Positions 7,189-14,180 of a DNA stretch of 19,217 nt are shown piece after piece. Source of the DNA: Deltaproteobacteria bacterium. GTDB taxonomy: Bacteria; Desulfobacterota; Deferrimicrobia; Deferrimicrobiales; Deferrimicrobiaceae. Below the pieces are notes generated by a model. It searched no databases. It was not told where the DNA came from and worked only from the letters and a program-made list of their open reading frames with translations. The stretch lies in NCBI GenBank assembly GCA_021802685.1, contig JAJZRM010000006.1, positions 2,176-21,392 on the forward strand, read 5' to 3'. The position numbers were made by a program, and so were the translations under genes. The stretch's first letter is position 1, and the number at the start of each line of letters is the position of its first letter.

Positions 7189-8058
7189 ATGAACACGAGG
7201 ATCATCCCCCGGCTCGATATCAAGGGGCCGAACCTGGTCAAGGGGATCCATCTCGAAGGGCTCCGCGTCCTCGGCAAGCCCCATCGCTTCGCGCGGTACT
7301 ATTACGAGAGCGGGGCCGACGAGCTGATCTACATGGACGTCGTCGCCAGCCTGTACGGCAGGAACAGCCTGGCCGGGATCATCGAACGGACTTCCAGGGA
7401 GATCTTCATTCCTCTTACCGTCGGCGGGGGTTTACGGACCATCGAGGATATCCGCGCGGTGCTGCAGGCCGGAGCGGACAAGGTCTCGATCAACACGGCG
7501 GCGATCGGGCGCCCCGCGCTGATCGCCGAGGCATCGAAGCGGTTCGGTTCGTCGACGATCGTGGTATCGATCGAAGCGAAGAAACAATCCGACGGCTCCT
7601 ACCTGGCGTACACGGATTGCGGCCGGGTGAGGACCGGGGTCGAGGTGTTCGGCTGGGCGAAGAAGGTCGAAGAGCTCGGCTGCGGCGAGATTCTCCTCAC
7701 CTCCATCGACGCCGAGGGGACGGGGCGGGGATTCGATCTGGATCTGGTTCGCCGGGTTTCGACGTCCGTATCCATCCCGGTGATCGCGTCGGGAGGCGCG
7801 GGGAAGATCGAGCACCTGGCGGATGTCGTCCGCGACGGGAAAGCCGATGCGGTCAGCCTGGCGTCCTGCCTCCACTACCAGTACATCCGCCGGTATTACA
7901 CCGACGACGATTACTCGTCCGAGGGGAACGTGGCTTTCCTGAGAAGCGACCGGGAGTTCACGAAGGTGCAGGGCGCGCGGATCGACGAGATCAAGAAGTT
8001 CCTCGTCGAGGGCGGCATCCCGTGCAGGTGGCCCGTGGAAGGGGCGGGCGGTGATTGA
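7189..8058 (+). CDS. HisF-like cyclase-subunit paralogue of an acetamidino-sugar module (AglZ/HisF2 type)
   Basis: A 289-residue TIM barrel closely resembling HisF: RIIPRLDIKG at the start (Asp10 matches catalytic Asp11 of Thermotoga HisF), TVGGGLR (77-83), DKVSINTAA (97-105), EILLTSIDAEGTG (167-179) and IASGGAGK (199-206). The second catalytic aspartate of true HisF (Asp130 in VVAIDAK) is Glu129 here, in VVSIEAKK. The C-terminal part carries an extra stretch of about 25 residues (236-262) rich in Asp, Tyr and Ser. It sits between the NeuD-type gene and a HisH paralogue and a WbpG-type amidotransferase. Its likely job is therefore to channel ammonia from the glutaminase rather than to make histidine. 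It starts at ATG 7189, five bases after the legH stop codon begins the gap, and overlaps hisH by 8 bases. Confidence 0.88.
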   Translation: MNTRIIPRLDIKGPNLVKGIHLEGLRVLGKPHRFARYYYESGADELIYMDVVASLYGRNSLAGIIERTSREIFIPLTVGGGLRTIEDIRAVLQAGADKVSINTAAIGRPALIAEASKRFGSSTIVVSIEAKKQSDGSYLAYTDCGRVRTGVEVFGWAKKVEELGCGEILLTSIDAEGTGRGFDLDLVRRVSTSVSIPVIASGGAGKIEHLADVVRDGKADAVSLASCLHYQYIRRYYTDDDYSSEGNVAFLRSDREFTKVQGARIDEIKKFLVEGGIPCRWPVEGAGGD

Positions 8059-8728
8059 CGCGGGGAAGCCGCGCGTGGCCATCGTGGACTACGGCGTGGG
8101 AAACCTGTTCAGCGTCCGGAATGCGTGCGCCCACGCGGGAATGGAGGCCGTCATCACCGCGTCGCGCCGGGACATCCTGGCGGCGGACGCCGTGATCCTG
8201 CCGGGGGTCGGCGCCTTCGGCGACGCCATGGCCATGCTGGAAGAGCGCGGGCTGACGGACCTGTTGCGCGAAATCGCACGGTCCGGCAAGCCCTTCCTCG
8301 GGATCTGCCTCGGGATGCAGCTCCTGATGACGGAGAGCTTCGAATTCGGGCGGTGGCCGGGGCTGGGAATCATCCCCGGAACGGTCGTGCGATTGGAAAA
8401 CAGGTCCAAAAGGGGGGAACCGGTCAAGGTCCCGCAGGTTTGCTGGAACACGCTGCATCGGACGGAAGGACGGGGCGATACCTGGGAAGGGACGCTTCTC
8501 AAGGATCTGCCGGACGGCGTATTCATGTACTTCGTCCATTCATTCTATGTGAAGCCCGATGACGACGAGGTCTCCATCGCCCTGACGCGTTACGGTGCGC
8601 AAAGTTTCTGCTCGGCAATGCGGTACGGGAACATCTTCGCCTGCCAGTTTCACCCCGAGCGGAGCGGTCCGCCCGGGCTGAAGATCTATCGGAACCTGGC
8701 GGAAATCGTGAAGGCATCCCGAAAGTAA
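8051..8728 (+). CDS. HisH-like glutamine amidotransferase subunit of the acetamidino-sugar module
   Basis: Class I glutamine amidotransferase of 225 residues that releases ammonia from glutamine for the neighbouring amidotransferase. The catalytic triad is intact: Cys86 in GICLGMQ, His201 and Glu203 in QFHPERS. The oxyanion-strand motif PGVGAFGDAM is at 51-60 and a KVPQVCWN segment at 126-133 matches the HisH KVPHMGWN region. The GTG at 8051 has GGAAGGGG six bases upstream and overlaps the hisF-like gene by 8 bases, so the two subunits are probably translationally coupled and pair in a complex as true HisH-HisF does. There are no other histidine genes nearby, and the next gene is the sugar amidotransferase. 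Confidence 0.9.
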   Translation: MIDAGKPRVAIVDYGVGNLFSVRNACAHAGMEAVITASRRDILAADAVILPGVGAFGDAMAMLEERGLTDLLREIARSGKPFLGICLGMQLLMTESFEFGRWPGLGIIPGTVVRLENRSKRGEPVKVPQVCWNTLHRTEGRGDTWEGTLLKDLPDGVFMYFVHSFYVKPDDDEVSIALTRYGAQSFCSAMRYGNIFACQFHPERSGPPGLKIYRNLAEIVKASRK

Positions 8729-8744
8729 AAGGAGAAGAGAGGCC

Positions 8745-10010
8745 ATGCCCAGCCGGAAAATCATCGACAGGCAGATCCCGATCCTGCCCAGGGAGATAAG
8801 GTTCTGCAGGAAGTGCGTCGTCTCCAACCAGCGGCCTCGCATCCACTTCGACGAGGAAGGGGTCTGCGGCGCCTGCCGGTATGCGGAAATAAAGCACAAC
8901 AAGATCGACTGGACCGCGCGGGAGAAGGAACTTCAGGAGGTCTGCGGCCGATATCGAAGGAAGGATGGCCGTTTCGACATCATCGTGCCCGCGAGCGGCG
9001 GCAAGGACAGCGCAAGGGTGGCGTGGGAGCTGAAATACCGCTACGGCATGCACCCTCTCACGATAACGTGGGCCCCGTTCGAGTACACGCCGGAAGGTTA
9101 CCAGAATTTCCGCGCGTTCGTGAAGACCGGCGGGTTCACAAACCTGGAAGCATGGCAGAACGGGAAATTCCACAGAAAGCTGTCCAGGGTCGCCTTCGAG
9201 GCGTTGGGCGACGCGTGGCAGCCCTTCACTTACGGGCAGGTCTGCTACGCTTTCCACATCGCCAGGGCGTTCGACGTCCAGCTGGTGTTCTTCGGCGAAA
9301 ACGGCGAGGCGGAGTACAGCGGAGATCCCCGGGTGTACAACCTGAGGGGGATGCCTTTCGATGCGTGGGCCGAACAGTACTTCAAGGGGGCGACCGTCGA
9401 CGATCTGATCGAATACGGCCTGCAGGAAACCGACTACTTCACGAAGGACGACTACGACGAAAGCGACCTGACCTTCTACCGCCCGCCGGACCCCGCCGAC
9501 ATGTCGAAGCGGGGCATCGAGTTCCACTGGTTCGCCTATTACAAGAAATGGACGCCGCAGGAGAACTACTACCTGGCGAGCGAGCACTGCGGCTTTCAGG
9601 CGAACCCTTTCGGGCGTTCCGAGGGCACCTACTCCAAGTATGCAAGTCTCGACGATCAGATGGACGGGTATCATTTCTACCTGGCTTTCATGAAGTTCGG
9701 CATCGGAAGGTGCACGTCCGACGCCGCTCACGAGATCAGGGACGGCCATATATCGAGGGAGGAGGGAGCGGCGCTCGTCAGGCGGTTCGACGGCGAGTTC
9801 CCGAAGCGCTGGTTCAAGGAGTTCATCGAGTACCTCGACATCACCGAGGAGCATTATTGGGAGGTGATGGACAAGTTCAGGACCCCTCACGTATGGAGAA
9901 ACGACAACGGAGTCTGGAAGCTGAACAAGGCGGTGTATGATGAATACCCGTCCGATGCCGTTCCCGGATACATCACGAGCCTGTTACCTGAAAATAGAGG
10001 GAAGGAGTGA
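8745..10010 (+). CDS. N-acetyl sugar amidotransferase (WbpG/PseA family), PP-loop enzyme
   Basis: A 421-residue ATP-dependent enzyme of the PP-loop superfamily. SGGKDS at residues 84-89 is the PP-loop that adenylates the acetamido group. Two CxxC pairs (Cys21/Cys24 and Cys41/Cys44) form a probable zinc-binding module in front of it. Relatives (WbpG with HisH2/HisF2 in Pseudomonas O-antigen, PseA in Campylobacter) turn an N-acetyl group into an acetamidino group with ammonia from HisH/HisF-like subunits, and both partners lie directly upstream here. The likely product is an acetamidino form of legionaminic acid; which nitrogen (C5 or C7) is modified cannot be told. ATG at 8745 follows AGGAGA and GAGAGG purine stretches. 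The 16-base gap before it is one of the few non-overlapping junctions. Confidence 0.92.
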   Translation: MPSRKIIDRQIPILPREIRFCRKCVVSNQRPRIHFDEEGVCGACRYAEIKHNKIDWTAREKELQEVCGRYRRKDGRFDIIVPASGGKDSARVAWELKYRYGMHPLTITWAPFEYTPEGYQNFRAFVKTGGFTNLEAWQNGKFHRKLSRVAFEALGDAWQPFTYGQVCYAFHIARAFDVQLVFFGENGEAEYSGDPRVYNLRGMPFDAWAEQYFKGATVDDLIEYGLQETDYFTKDDYDESDLTFYRPPDPADMSKRGIEFHWFAYYKKWTPQENYYLASEHCGFQANPFGRSEGTYSKYASLDDQMDGYHFYLAFMKFGIGRCTSDAAHEIRDGHISREEGAALVRRFDGEFPKRWFKEFIEYLDITEEHYWEVMDKFRTPHVWRNDNGVWKLNKAVYDEYPSDAVPGYITSLLPENRGKE

Positions 10011-10013
10011 TCC

Positions 10014-10985
10014 ATGCTTTCGGAGCTGTTGAAGGATTTCCTGCCCGTCGACGTCTCCAGGATGCGCGCGCGGGATTTCCTGGGAAAACAGAACGAGATC
10101 GAAAACACGAAGCTTGCGGCCATCGGGAAAGGCAGCGGCTGGAAGGATGTGGAATCGTGCCCTCTATGCGGTTCCGGCGAGAGGGAAACGGAATTCAGGA
10201 AGCACGATGTCGAACTGGTCGGATGCCTCGACTGCCGGTTGAGATACGGCGCCCGCATACCGTCGAACCTGGACGATGTGTACAAAAGCCCGGAATACGT
10301 CTCCTTCTCGAAAGAGGATTCCGACGAGCATTACAGCTACCGGCGGGATCGATTCGGGCGGGAGCGGGTCGCCATATTGGAAAAATATTGCGGCGATCTG
10401 ACGGATCTCAAGATCCTCGATATCGGTTGCGGAAACGGCTATTTTCTCTCCGCCGCGATGGAGAGATGCAAACACTGCTTCGGAACGGAATCCTCCGGAA
10501 GACTTCGGAAATTCGCTACGCAAAAGACGGGCCTTTCCGTATTCGGGGAAGATCTCGAGAATCTGCCGGAGAGGGATTTCGACATCATAACGCTTTTCGA
10601 TGTGATCGAGCATGTCCCTGCCCCGGCCCGGTTCATGGAGACGGTCATCGAGCTATTGAAGGCCGGCGGTCATATCCTCATGTTCACGCCCAACTTCGAC
10701 AGCTTCAGCATCCGGGTCATGGAGGCGCATTCGTCGATCGTCGATCCTACGGAGCATGTGGTCCTGTTTACCCGGCCCAGCTTGAAATATCTGGCCGATG
10801 CGCTTCGCCTTGAAACCATTTATTATGAAACCCAGGGCCTCGATATACAGAATATTCTGTCCATGTCGCGCGGCGGCGACGCGGATTCCGGGAAATTCCT
10901 GATCCGCTGGGCAAACGAGCTGCAGGCGATGATCAACCGGTCTTCCTGTGGAGATTATTCGCGGATCATGTTCAGGAAAGCGTAG
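10014..10985 (+). CDS. Class I SAM-dependent methyltransferase with N-terminal zinc-ribbon-like motif
   Basis: A 323-residue protein. The N-terminal half carries CPLC (Cys49/Cys52) and CLDC (Cys71/Cys74), a probable zinc-ribbon. The SAM-binding motif I, DIGCGNGYF, lies at 136-144. FDIITLFDVIEHV further on fits motifs of Methyltransf_23-like enzymes. It begins at ATG 10014 with AAGGAG six bases upstream, three bases after the amidotransferase stop. A methyltransferase gene next to the PseA-like gene is also found in Campylobacter legionaminate loci. Methylation of the acetamidino nitrogen (N-methylacetimidoyl forms are known in Legionella and Campylobacter legionaminates) is an attractive role, but O-methylation of another sugar is equally possible from sequence. 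Confidence 0.85.
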   Translation: MLSELLKDFLPVDVSRMRARDFLGKQNEIENTKLAAIGKGSGWKDVESCPLCGSGERETEFRKHDVELVGCLDCRLRYGARIPSNLDDVYKSPEYVSFSKEDSDEHYSYRRDRFGRERVAILEKYCGDLTDLKILDIGCGNGYFLSAAMERCKHCFGTESSGRLRKFATQKTGLSVFGEDLENLPERDFDIITLFDVIEHVPAPARFMETVIELLKAGGHILMFTPNFDSFSIRVMEAHSSIVDPTEHVVLFTRPSLKYLADALRLETIYYETQGLDIQNILSMSRGGDADSGKFLIRWANELQAMINRSSCGDYSRIMFRKA

Positions 10986-10997
10986 CCAGGAGCGACA

Positions 10998-12038
10998 ATG
11001 GGTTTTGAATCGGGCAAGATCGGCCGCGGCGGCACGATTCGGGAAGCTTTGCATTCCCTGGAAAAATCGGCGCTTGAAATCGTTCTCGTGGTCGATGAAC
11101 GGGAGAAGCTCATCGGTGTCCTGACGGATGGGGATATCCGGCGGGCCCTGTTGTCGGGAAGCACGTTGGACTCGGCCATCCAAGGAACGATGCAGCGCGA
11201 ATTCACTTTCGTGGGTCCCGGCATGGGAAGAGCGGAGGTCCTGGACCTGATGCGTGCCCGCAGCATAAGCCAGATTCCCATCCTGGATGCCGAAGGGCGG
11301 TTGATCGGTCTGCATGCCATGCATGAAATCCTTGGCGCGGTCGAGCGCCCAAACTGGGCCGTGGTGATGGCCGGGGGGCGCGGCGAACGTTTAAGACCCC
11401 TGACCGACGACCTCCCCAAGCCGATGGTGAAGGTTGCGGGGAGGCCCATCCTGGAGCGGATCGTCCTGCACCTTGTGGGATTCGGGATCCGCCGCGTGTT
11501 CCTGTCGGTGAATTACAAGGGAGAGGTCATCGAGCGCCACTTCGGGGACGGCGCCTCCCTGGGTTGTCGGATCGAGTACCTGCGTGAGGGAAAGCCCTTG
11601 GGCACGGGCGGGGCGCTGTCGCTTCTTCCGGAGCTCCCGGCGGACCCGCTGCTGGTGTTGAACGGCGACCTTCTGACCCACGTCAACATCGAGGGCCTCC
11701 TGGCGTTCCACGATCGCGGCGGCTTTGCTGCCACCGTCGCGGTCCATGAATATGTCCACACGGTGCCGTACGGAGTGGTGGAGCGGAACGGGGACCGTAT
11801 CACGGGCATGCGCGAGAAACCTTCGCAGACATGGCTCGCCAATGCGGGCATTTATGTCCTGAAGCCGGGCTTGGTGGAAAGGGTGCCGAGGGACAAGTCC
11901 TTTCCCCTGCCCGCTCTCCTCGACGAGTGCCTCGACCGCGGAGAAGCGGTCGGCGCGTTCCCCGTCGAGGAGGAATGGATCGATGTGGGACACCCCAGGG
12001 AATTGCTGCGGGCGCGCGGAGAGGAAAACAAACCGTGA
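10998..12038 (+). CDS. ptmE: Glucosamine-1-phosphate guanylyltransferase-like protein (PtmE): CBS pair plus nucleotidyltransferase
   Basis: A 346-residue fusion. Two CBS domains (about residues 8-58 and 68-115, each with a typical IGVLTDGDIRR- or IPILDAEGRLIGL-like core) precede a sugar-nucleotidyltransferase domain. That domain opens with AGGRGERLRPLT (125-136) and KP at 141-142, and carries LNGDLLT further on as the metal-binding strand. This domain order is that of Campylobacter PtmE, which makes the GDP-linked glucosamine precursor of legionaminic acid. The CBS pair may bind nucleotide and regulate activity. Start ATG 10998 has AGGAG five bases upstream. The stop overlaps legB (GTGA). Mannose-1-phosphate guanylyltransferase is the main alternative, less likely given the CBS pair and the legB/legC neighbours. 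Confidence 0.88.
   Translation: MGFESGKIGRGGTIREALHSLEKSALEIVLVVDEREKLIGVLTDGDIRRALLSGSTLDSAIQGTMQREFTFVGPGMGRAEVLDLMRARSISQIPILDAEGRLIGLHAMHEILGAVERPNWAVVMAGGRGERLRPLTDDLPKPMVKVAGRPILERIVLHLVGFGIRRVFLSVNYKGEVIERHFGDGASLGCRIEYLREGKPLGTGGALSLLPELPADPLLVLNGDLLTHVNIEGLLAFHDRGGFAATVAVHEYVHTVPYGVVERNGDRITGMREKPSQTWLANAGIYVLKPGLVERVPRDKSFPLPALLDECLDRGEAVGAFPVEEEWIDVGHPRELLRARGEENKP
12018..12024 (+). promoter_or_regulatory. RBS for the GTG start of legB
   Basis: GGAGAGG ends ten bases before the GTG at 12035, inside the end of ptmE. It supports this start over the much longer upstream-open frame. Confidence 0.45.
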
Positions 12039-13027
12039 GATGGGAAGGGCGCAAAGTCATGGTCACCGGCGCCGACGGCTTCATCGGCAGCCATCTCGCC
12101 GAGCGCCTCGTCGAGTTGGGCGCGGACGTGCGCGCTTTCTGCTTCTACAACTCGAACGGGTCTCTGGGCTGGCTGGACGACGCGGACGCCTCCGTCAGAA
12201 AGCGCCTGGACGCGCGGCTGGGTGACATCCGGGACGCCCGCTTCGTCGAGGAGGCGTGCCGGAGCGTGGACACCGTTTTTCATCTGGCGGCGCTCATCGC
12301 CATCCCTTACAGCTATGCTGCCCCGGAAAGCTTCATCGACACCAACGTGAAGGGTACGCTGAACGTGCTGGAAGGCGTCCGGCGCGCCGGGTGCCGGCTG
12401 ATGGTGAACACCTCCACGAGTGAGGTCTATGGGACCCCCGGAAGCGTTCCCATCCTCGAAACCCATCCCTTGCAGGGACAGTCGCCCTACAGCGCCTCGA
12501 AGATCGCGGCCGACAAGCTCTGCGAGGCGTACCATTGCTCGTTCGGCCTCCCGGTGGTGACCCTGCGTCCCTTCAACACTTACGGGCCGCGCCAGTCCAC
12601 CCGCGCGGTCCTGCCTACGATGCTGGTACAGCTCCTGGCCGGCAGGAAGGAAGTCAAGCTCGGCCGCCTGGATCCGAAGCGGGACCTGACGTTCGTCGCC
12701 GATACGGTGGAGGGCTTTATAAAGGCCGCCGAAGCCGAGGGGGCGGTGGGCGAGGTGATCCAGCTGGGCACCGGCCGGACGATTTCGGTGGGCGGGCTCT
12801 TCGACATCGCCTGCAAGACGTTGGGCGTCTCGGCGGAGGTCGTGCAGGAAGAAGCACGCCTGCGGCCCGACAACAGTGAAGTAATGATCCTCCTGTCCGA
12901 CCCGTCAAAGGCGAAGCGCCTGTTGGGCTGGGAGGCCGTTGTTCCGGTGGAGCAGGGGATCTCGCGTACGGCGCGGTGGCTTGAAACGCGCTCGCGCCTA
13001 TACGATCCGGAGCGATACCACGTCTAA
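12035..13027 (+). CDS. legB: NDP-N-acetylglucosamine 4,6-dehydratase (LegB), extended SDR
   Basis: Makes the 4-keto-6-deoxy intermediate from the GDP-linked (or UDP-linked) HexNAc. The product is 330 residues from the GTG at 12035, which overlaps the ptmE stop. The NAD-binding motif TGADGFIG is at 11-18. TSTSEVYG at 126-133 and Tyr152/Lys156 in YSASK form the catalytic region, and a TLRPFNTYGPRQS segment follows, as in dTDP-glucose-4,6-dehydratase-like enzymes. Length and motif spacing fit the LegB branch rather than the PseB (5-inverting) type, which has a different active-site pattern. The open frame extends about 200 bases upstream, but that part overlaps ptmE and has no family similarity. 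LegC follows directly and would use the product. Confidence 0.9.
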   Translation: MRWEGRKVMVTGADGFIGSHLAERLVELGADVRAFCFYNSNGSLGWLDDADASVRKRLDARLGDIRDARFVEEACRSVDTVFHLAALIAIPYSYAAPESFIDTNVKGTLNVLEGVRRAGCRLMVNTSTSEVYGTPGSVPILETHPLQGQSPYSASKIAADKLCEAYHCSFGLPVVTLRPFNTYGPRQSTRAVLPTMLVQLLAGRKEVKLGRLDPKRDLTFVADTVEGFIKAAEAEGAVGEVIQLGTGRTISVGGLFDIACKTLGVSAEVVQEEARLRPDNSEVMILLSDPSKAKRLLGWEAVVPVEQGISRTARWLETRSRLYDPERYHV

Positions 13028-14180
13028 GACCGTCATCCCGCTTTCCGTGCCCTGCCTGCGTGGGAACGAATGGGCCTATGTGAAGGAGTGCCTGGACACC
13101 AACTGGGTCTCCTCCGTGGGTTCCTTCGTCGAGCGGTTCGAACGCATGGCGGCTGCTGCTGCCGGGACCGGACACGCCGTCGCGACGGTGAACGGAACGG
13201 CGGCCCTGCACATAGCCCTCAAACTGGCCGGGGTGGAAGCCGGCGACGAAGTGGCGGTGTCGGACCTTACCTTCATCGCTCCCGCCAATGCGGTCCGCTA
13301 CCAGGGCGCGTGGCCCGTTTTCGTGGATGCCGAGCCGATGCATTGGCAGATGGACCCGCAGAAGCTGCGGGACTTCCTGCGGAAGGAGTGCGTTTTCGCG
13401 GGGGGGGCGCTGAAGAACCGGCACACCGGAAGGCGCGTCGCGGCGCTGCTTCCCGTCCACATCCTGGGACACCCCTGCGACATGGACCCGATCCTGGAGG
13501 AGGCCGGGGCGTTCGGTCTACCCGTGGTCGAGGATGCCACCGAAAGCCTGGGCGTGCTTTACAACGGCCGGCCCGCCGGATCTTTCGGCCGGATGGCATC
13601 CTTGAGCTTCAACGGGAACAAGATCCTGACCACCGGCGGCGGCGGGATGCTGGTCACGAACGACGCGGAGATGGCCCGGCGCGCCCGCCACCTCACGACA
13701 CAGGCGAAGGACGACCCCGTGGAATACATCCACGGGGAGGTGGGATTCAATTACCGTCTGACGAACGTTCTCGCCGCCATCGGGGTGGCGCAAATGGAGC
13801 GGCTGGACCGCCATGTGGCCGACAAGCGCGCGACGGCCAAGGCGTATACGGAGGCGCTCTCCAAGGTTCCGGGCATCCGCTGTCCGGCGGAGCCGAAGGG
13901 GGCGTTCAGCACTTTCTGGTTGTACAGCATCCTCGTGGAGGAAAAGATAGCCGGGATGGACAGTCGCGCCCTCCTGCGCCGCCTGTCCGGAAAAGGCATC
14001 GAGTCCCGGCCGCTCTGGCAGCCCATGCACCTGTCTCCCGCCCATCGCGGGTCTTACGCGACGGACTGCACGGTGGCCGGGCGGCTCTACCGCGAAGCCC
14101 TGAGCATCCCCTGCTCGGTGGGAATATCTTCCGCCGAAATAGATCAGGTCGTCTCCGCAATCTCCGATGTAAATGGATGA
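12981..14180 (+). CDS. legC: PLP-dependent sugar aminotransferase (LegC), start uncertain
   Basis: DegT/DnrJ/EryC1/StrS-family enzyme that aminates C4 of the LegB product. From the TTG at 12981 it has 399 residues. Landmarks: PLSVPCLRGNEW near the N-terminus and NWVSSVGSFV (41-50), typical of LegC; NGTAALHIAL (71-80); Asp185 in VVEDATESLG for the PLP ring nitrogen; and Lys214 in SFNGNKILTTGG as the Schiff-base lysine. The start is odd: between the LegB stop at 13027 and the family-like N-terminus (about 13035) there is no in-frame ATG or GTG. Available starts are TTG 12981, TTG 12939 (GGAGG only three bases away), or a non-standard ATC or ACG nearer the LegB stop. Function is firm; the first 15-20 residues are not. 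Confidence 0.9.
   Translation: MKRARAYTIRSDTTSKTVIPLSVPCLRGNEWAYVKECLDTNWVSSVGSFVERFERMAAAAAGTGHAVATVNGTAALHIALKLAGVEAGDEVAVSDLTFIAPANAVRYQGAWPVFVDAEPMHWQMDPQKLRDFLRKECVFAGGALKNRHTGRRVAALLPVHILGHPCDMDPILEEAGAFGLPVVEDATESLGVLYNGRPAGSFGRMASLSFNGNKILTTGGGGMLVTNDAEMARRARHLTTQAKDDPVEYIHGEVGFNYRLTNVLAAIGVAQMERLDRHVADKRATAKAYTEALSKVPGIRCPAEPKGAFSTFWLYSILVEEKIAGMDSRALLRRLSGKGIESRPLWQPMHLSPAHRGSYATDCTVAGRLYREALSIPCSVGISSAEIDQVVSAISDVNG

Noticed and set aside
7189..8728. Histidine biosynthesis operon (hisF-hisH)
   Set aside because: No other his genes are present, the HisF copy lacks a catalytic Asp, and a WbpG/PseA-type amidotransferase follows directly, so the pair belongs to sugar amidation.
8729..8744. 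Possible terminator or promoter in the gap before the amidotransferase gene
   Set aside because: Only 16 bases, no inverted repeat or T-run, and it is filled by the purine-rich ribosome site.
11831..12034. N-terminal extension of LegB
   Set aside because: It is inside ptmE in a different frame, Arg/Pro-rich, and the Rossmann motif expected near the N-terminus follows the GTG at 12035.
10998..14180. Pseudaminic acid pathway
   Set aside because: A NeuC-type 2-epimerase is present instead of a PseG-type hydrolase, and the dehydratase and CBS-fused nucleotidyltransferase match the legionaminate route.
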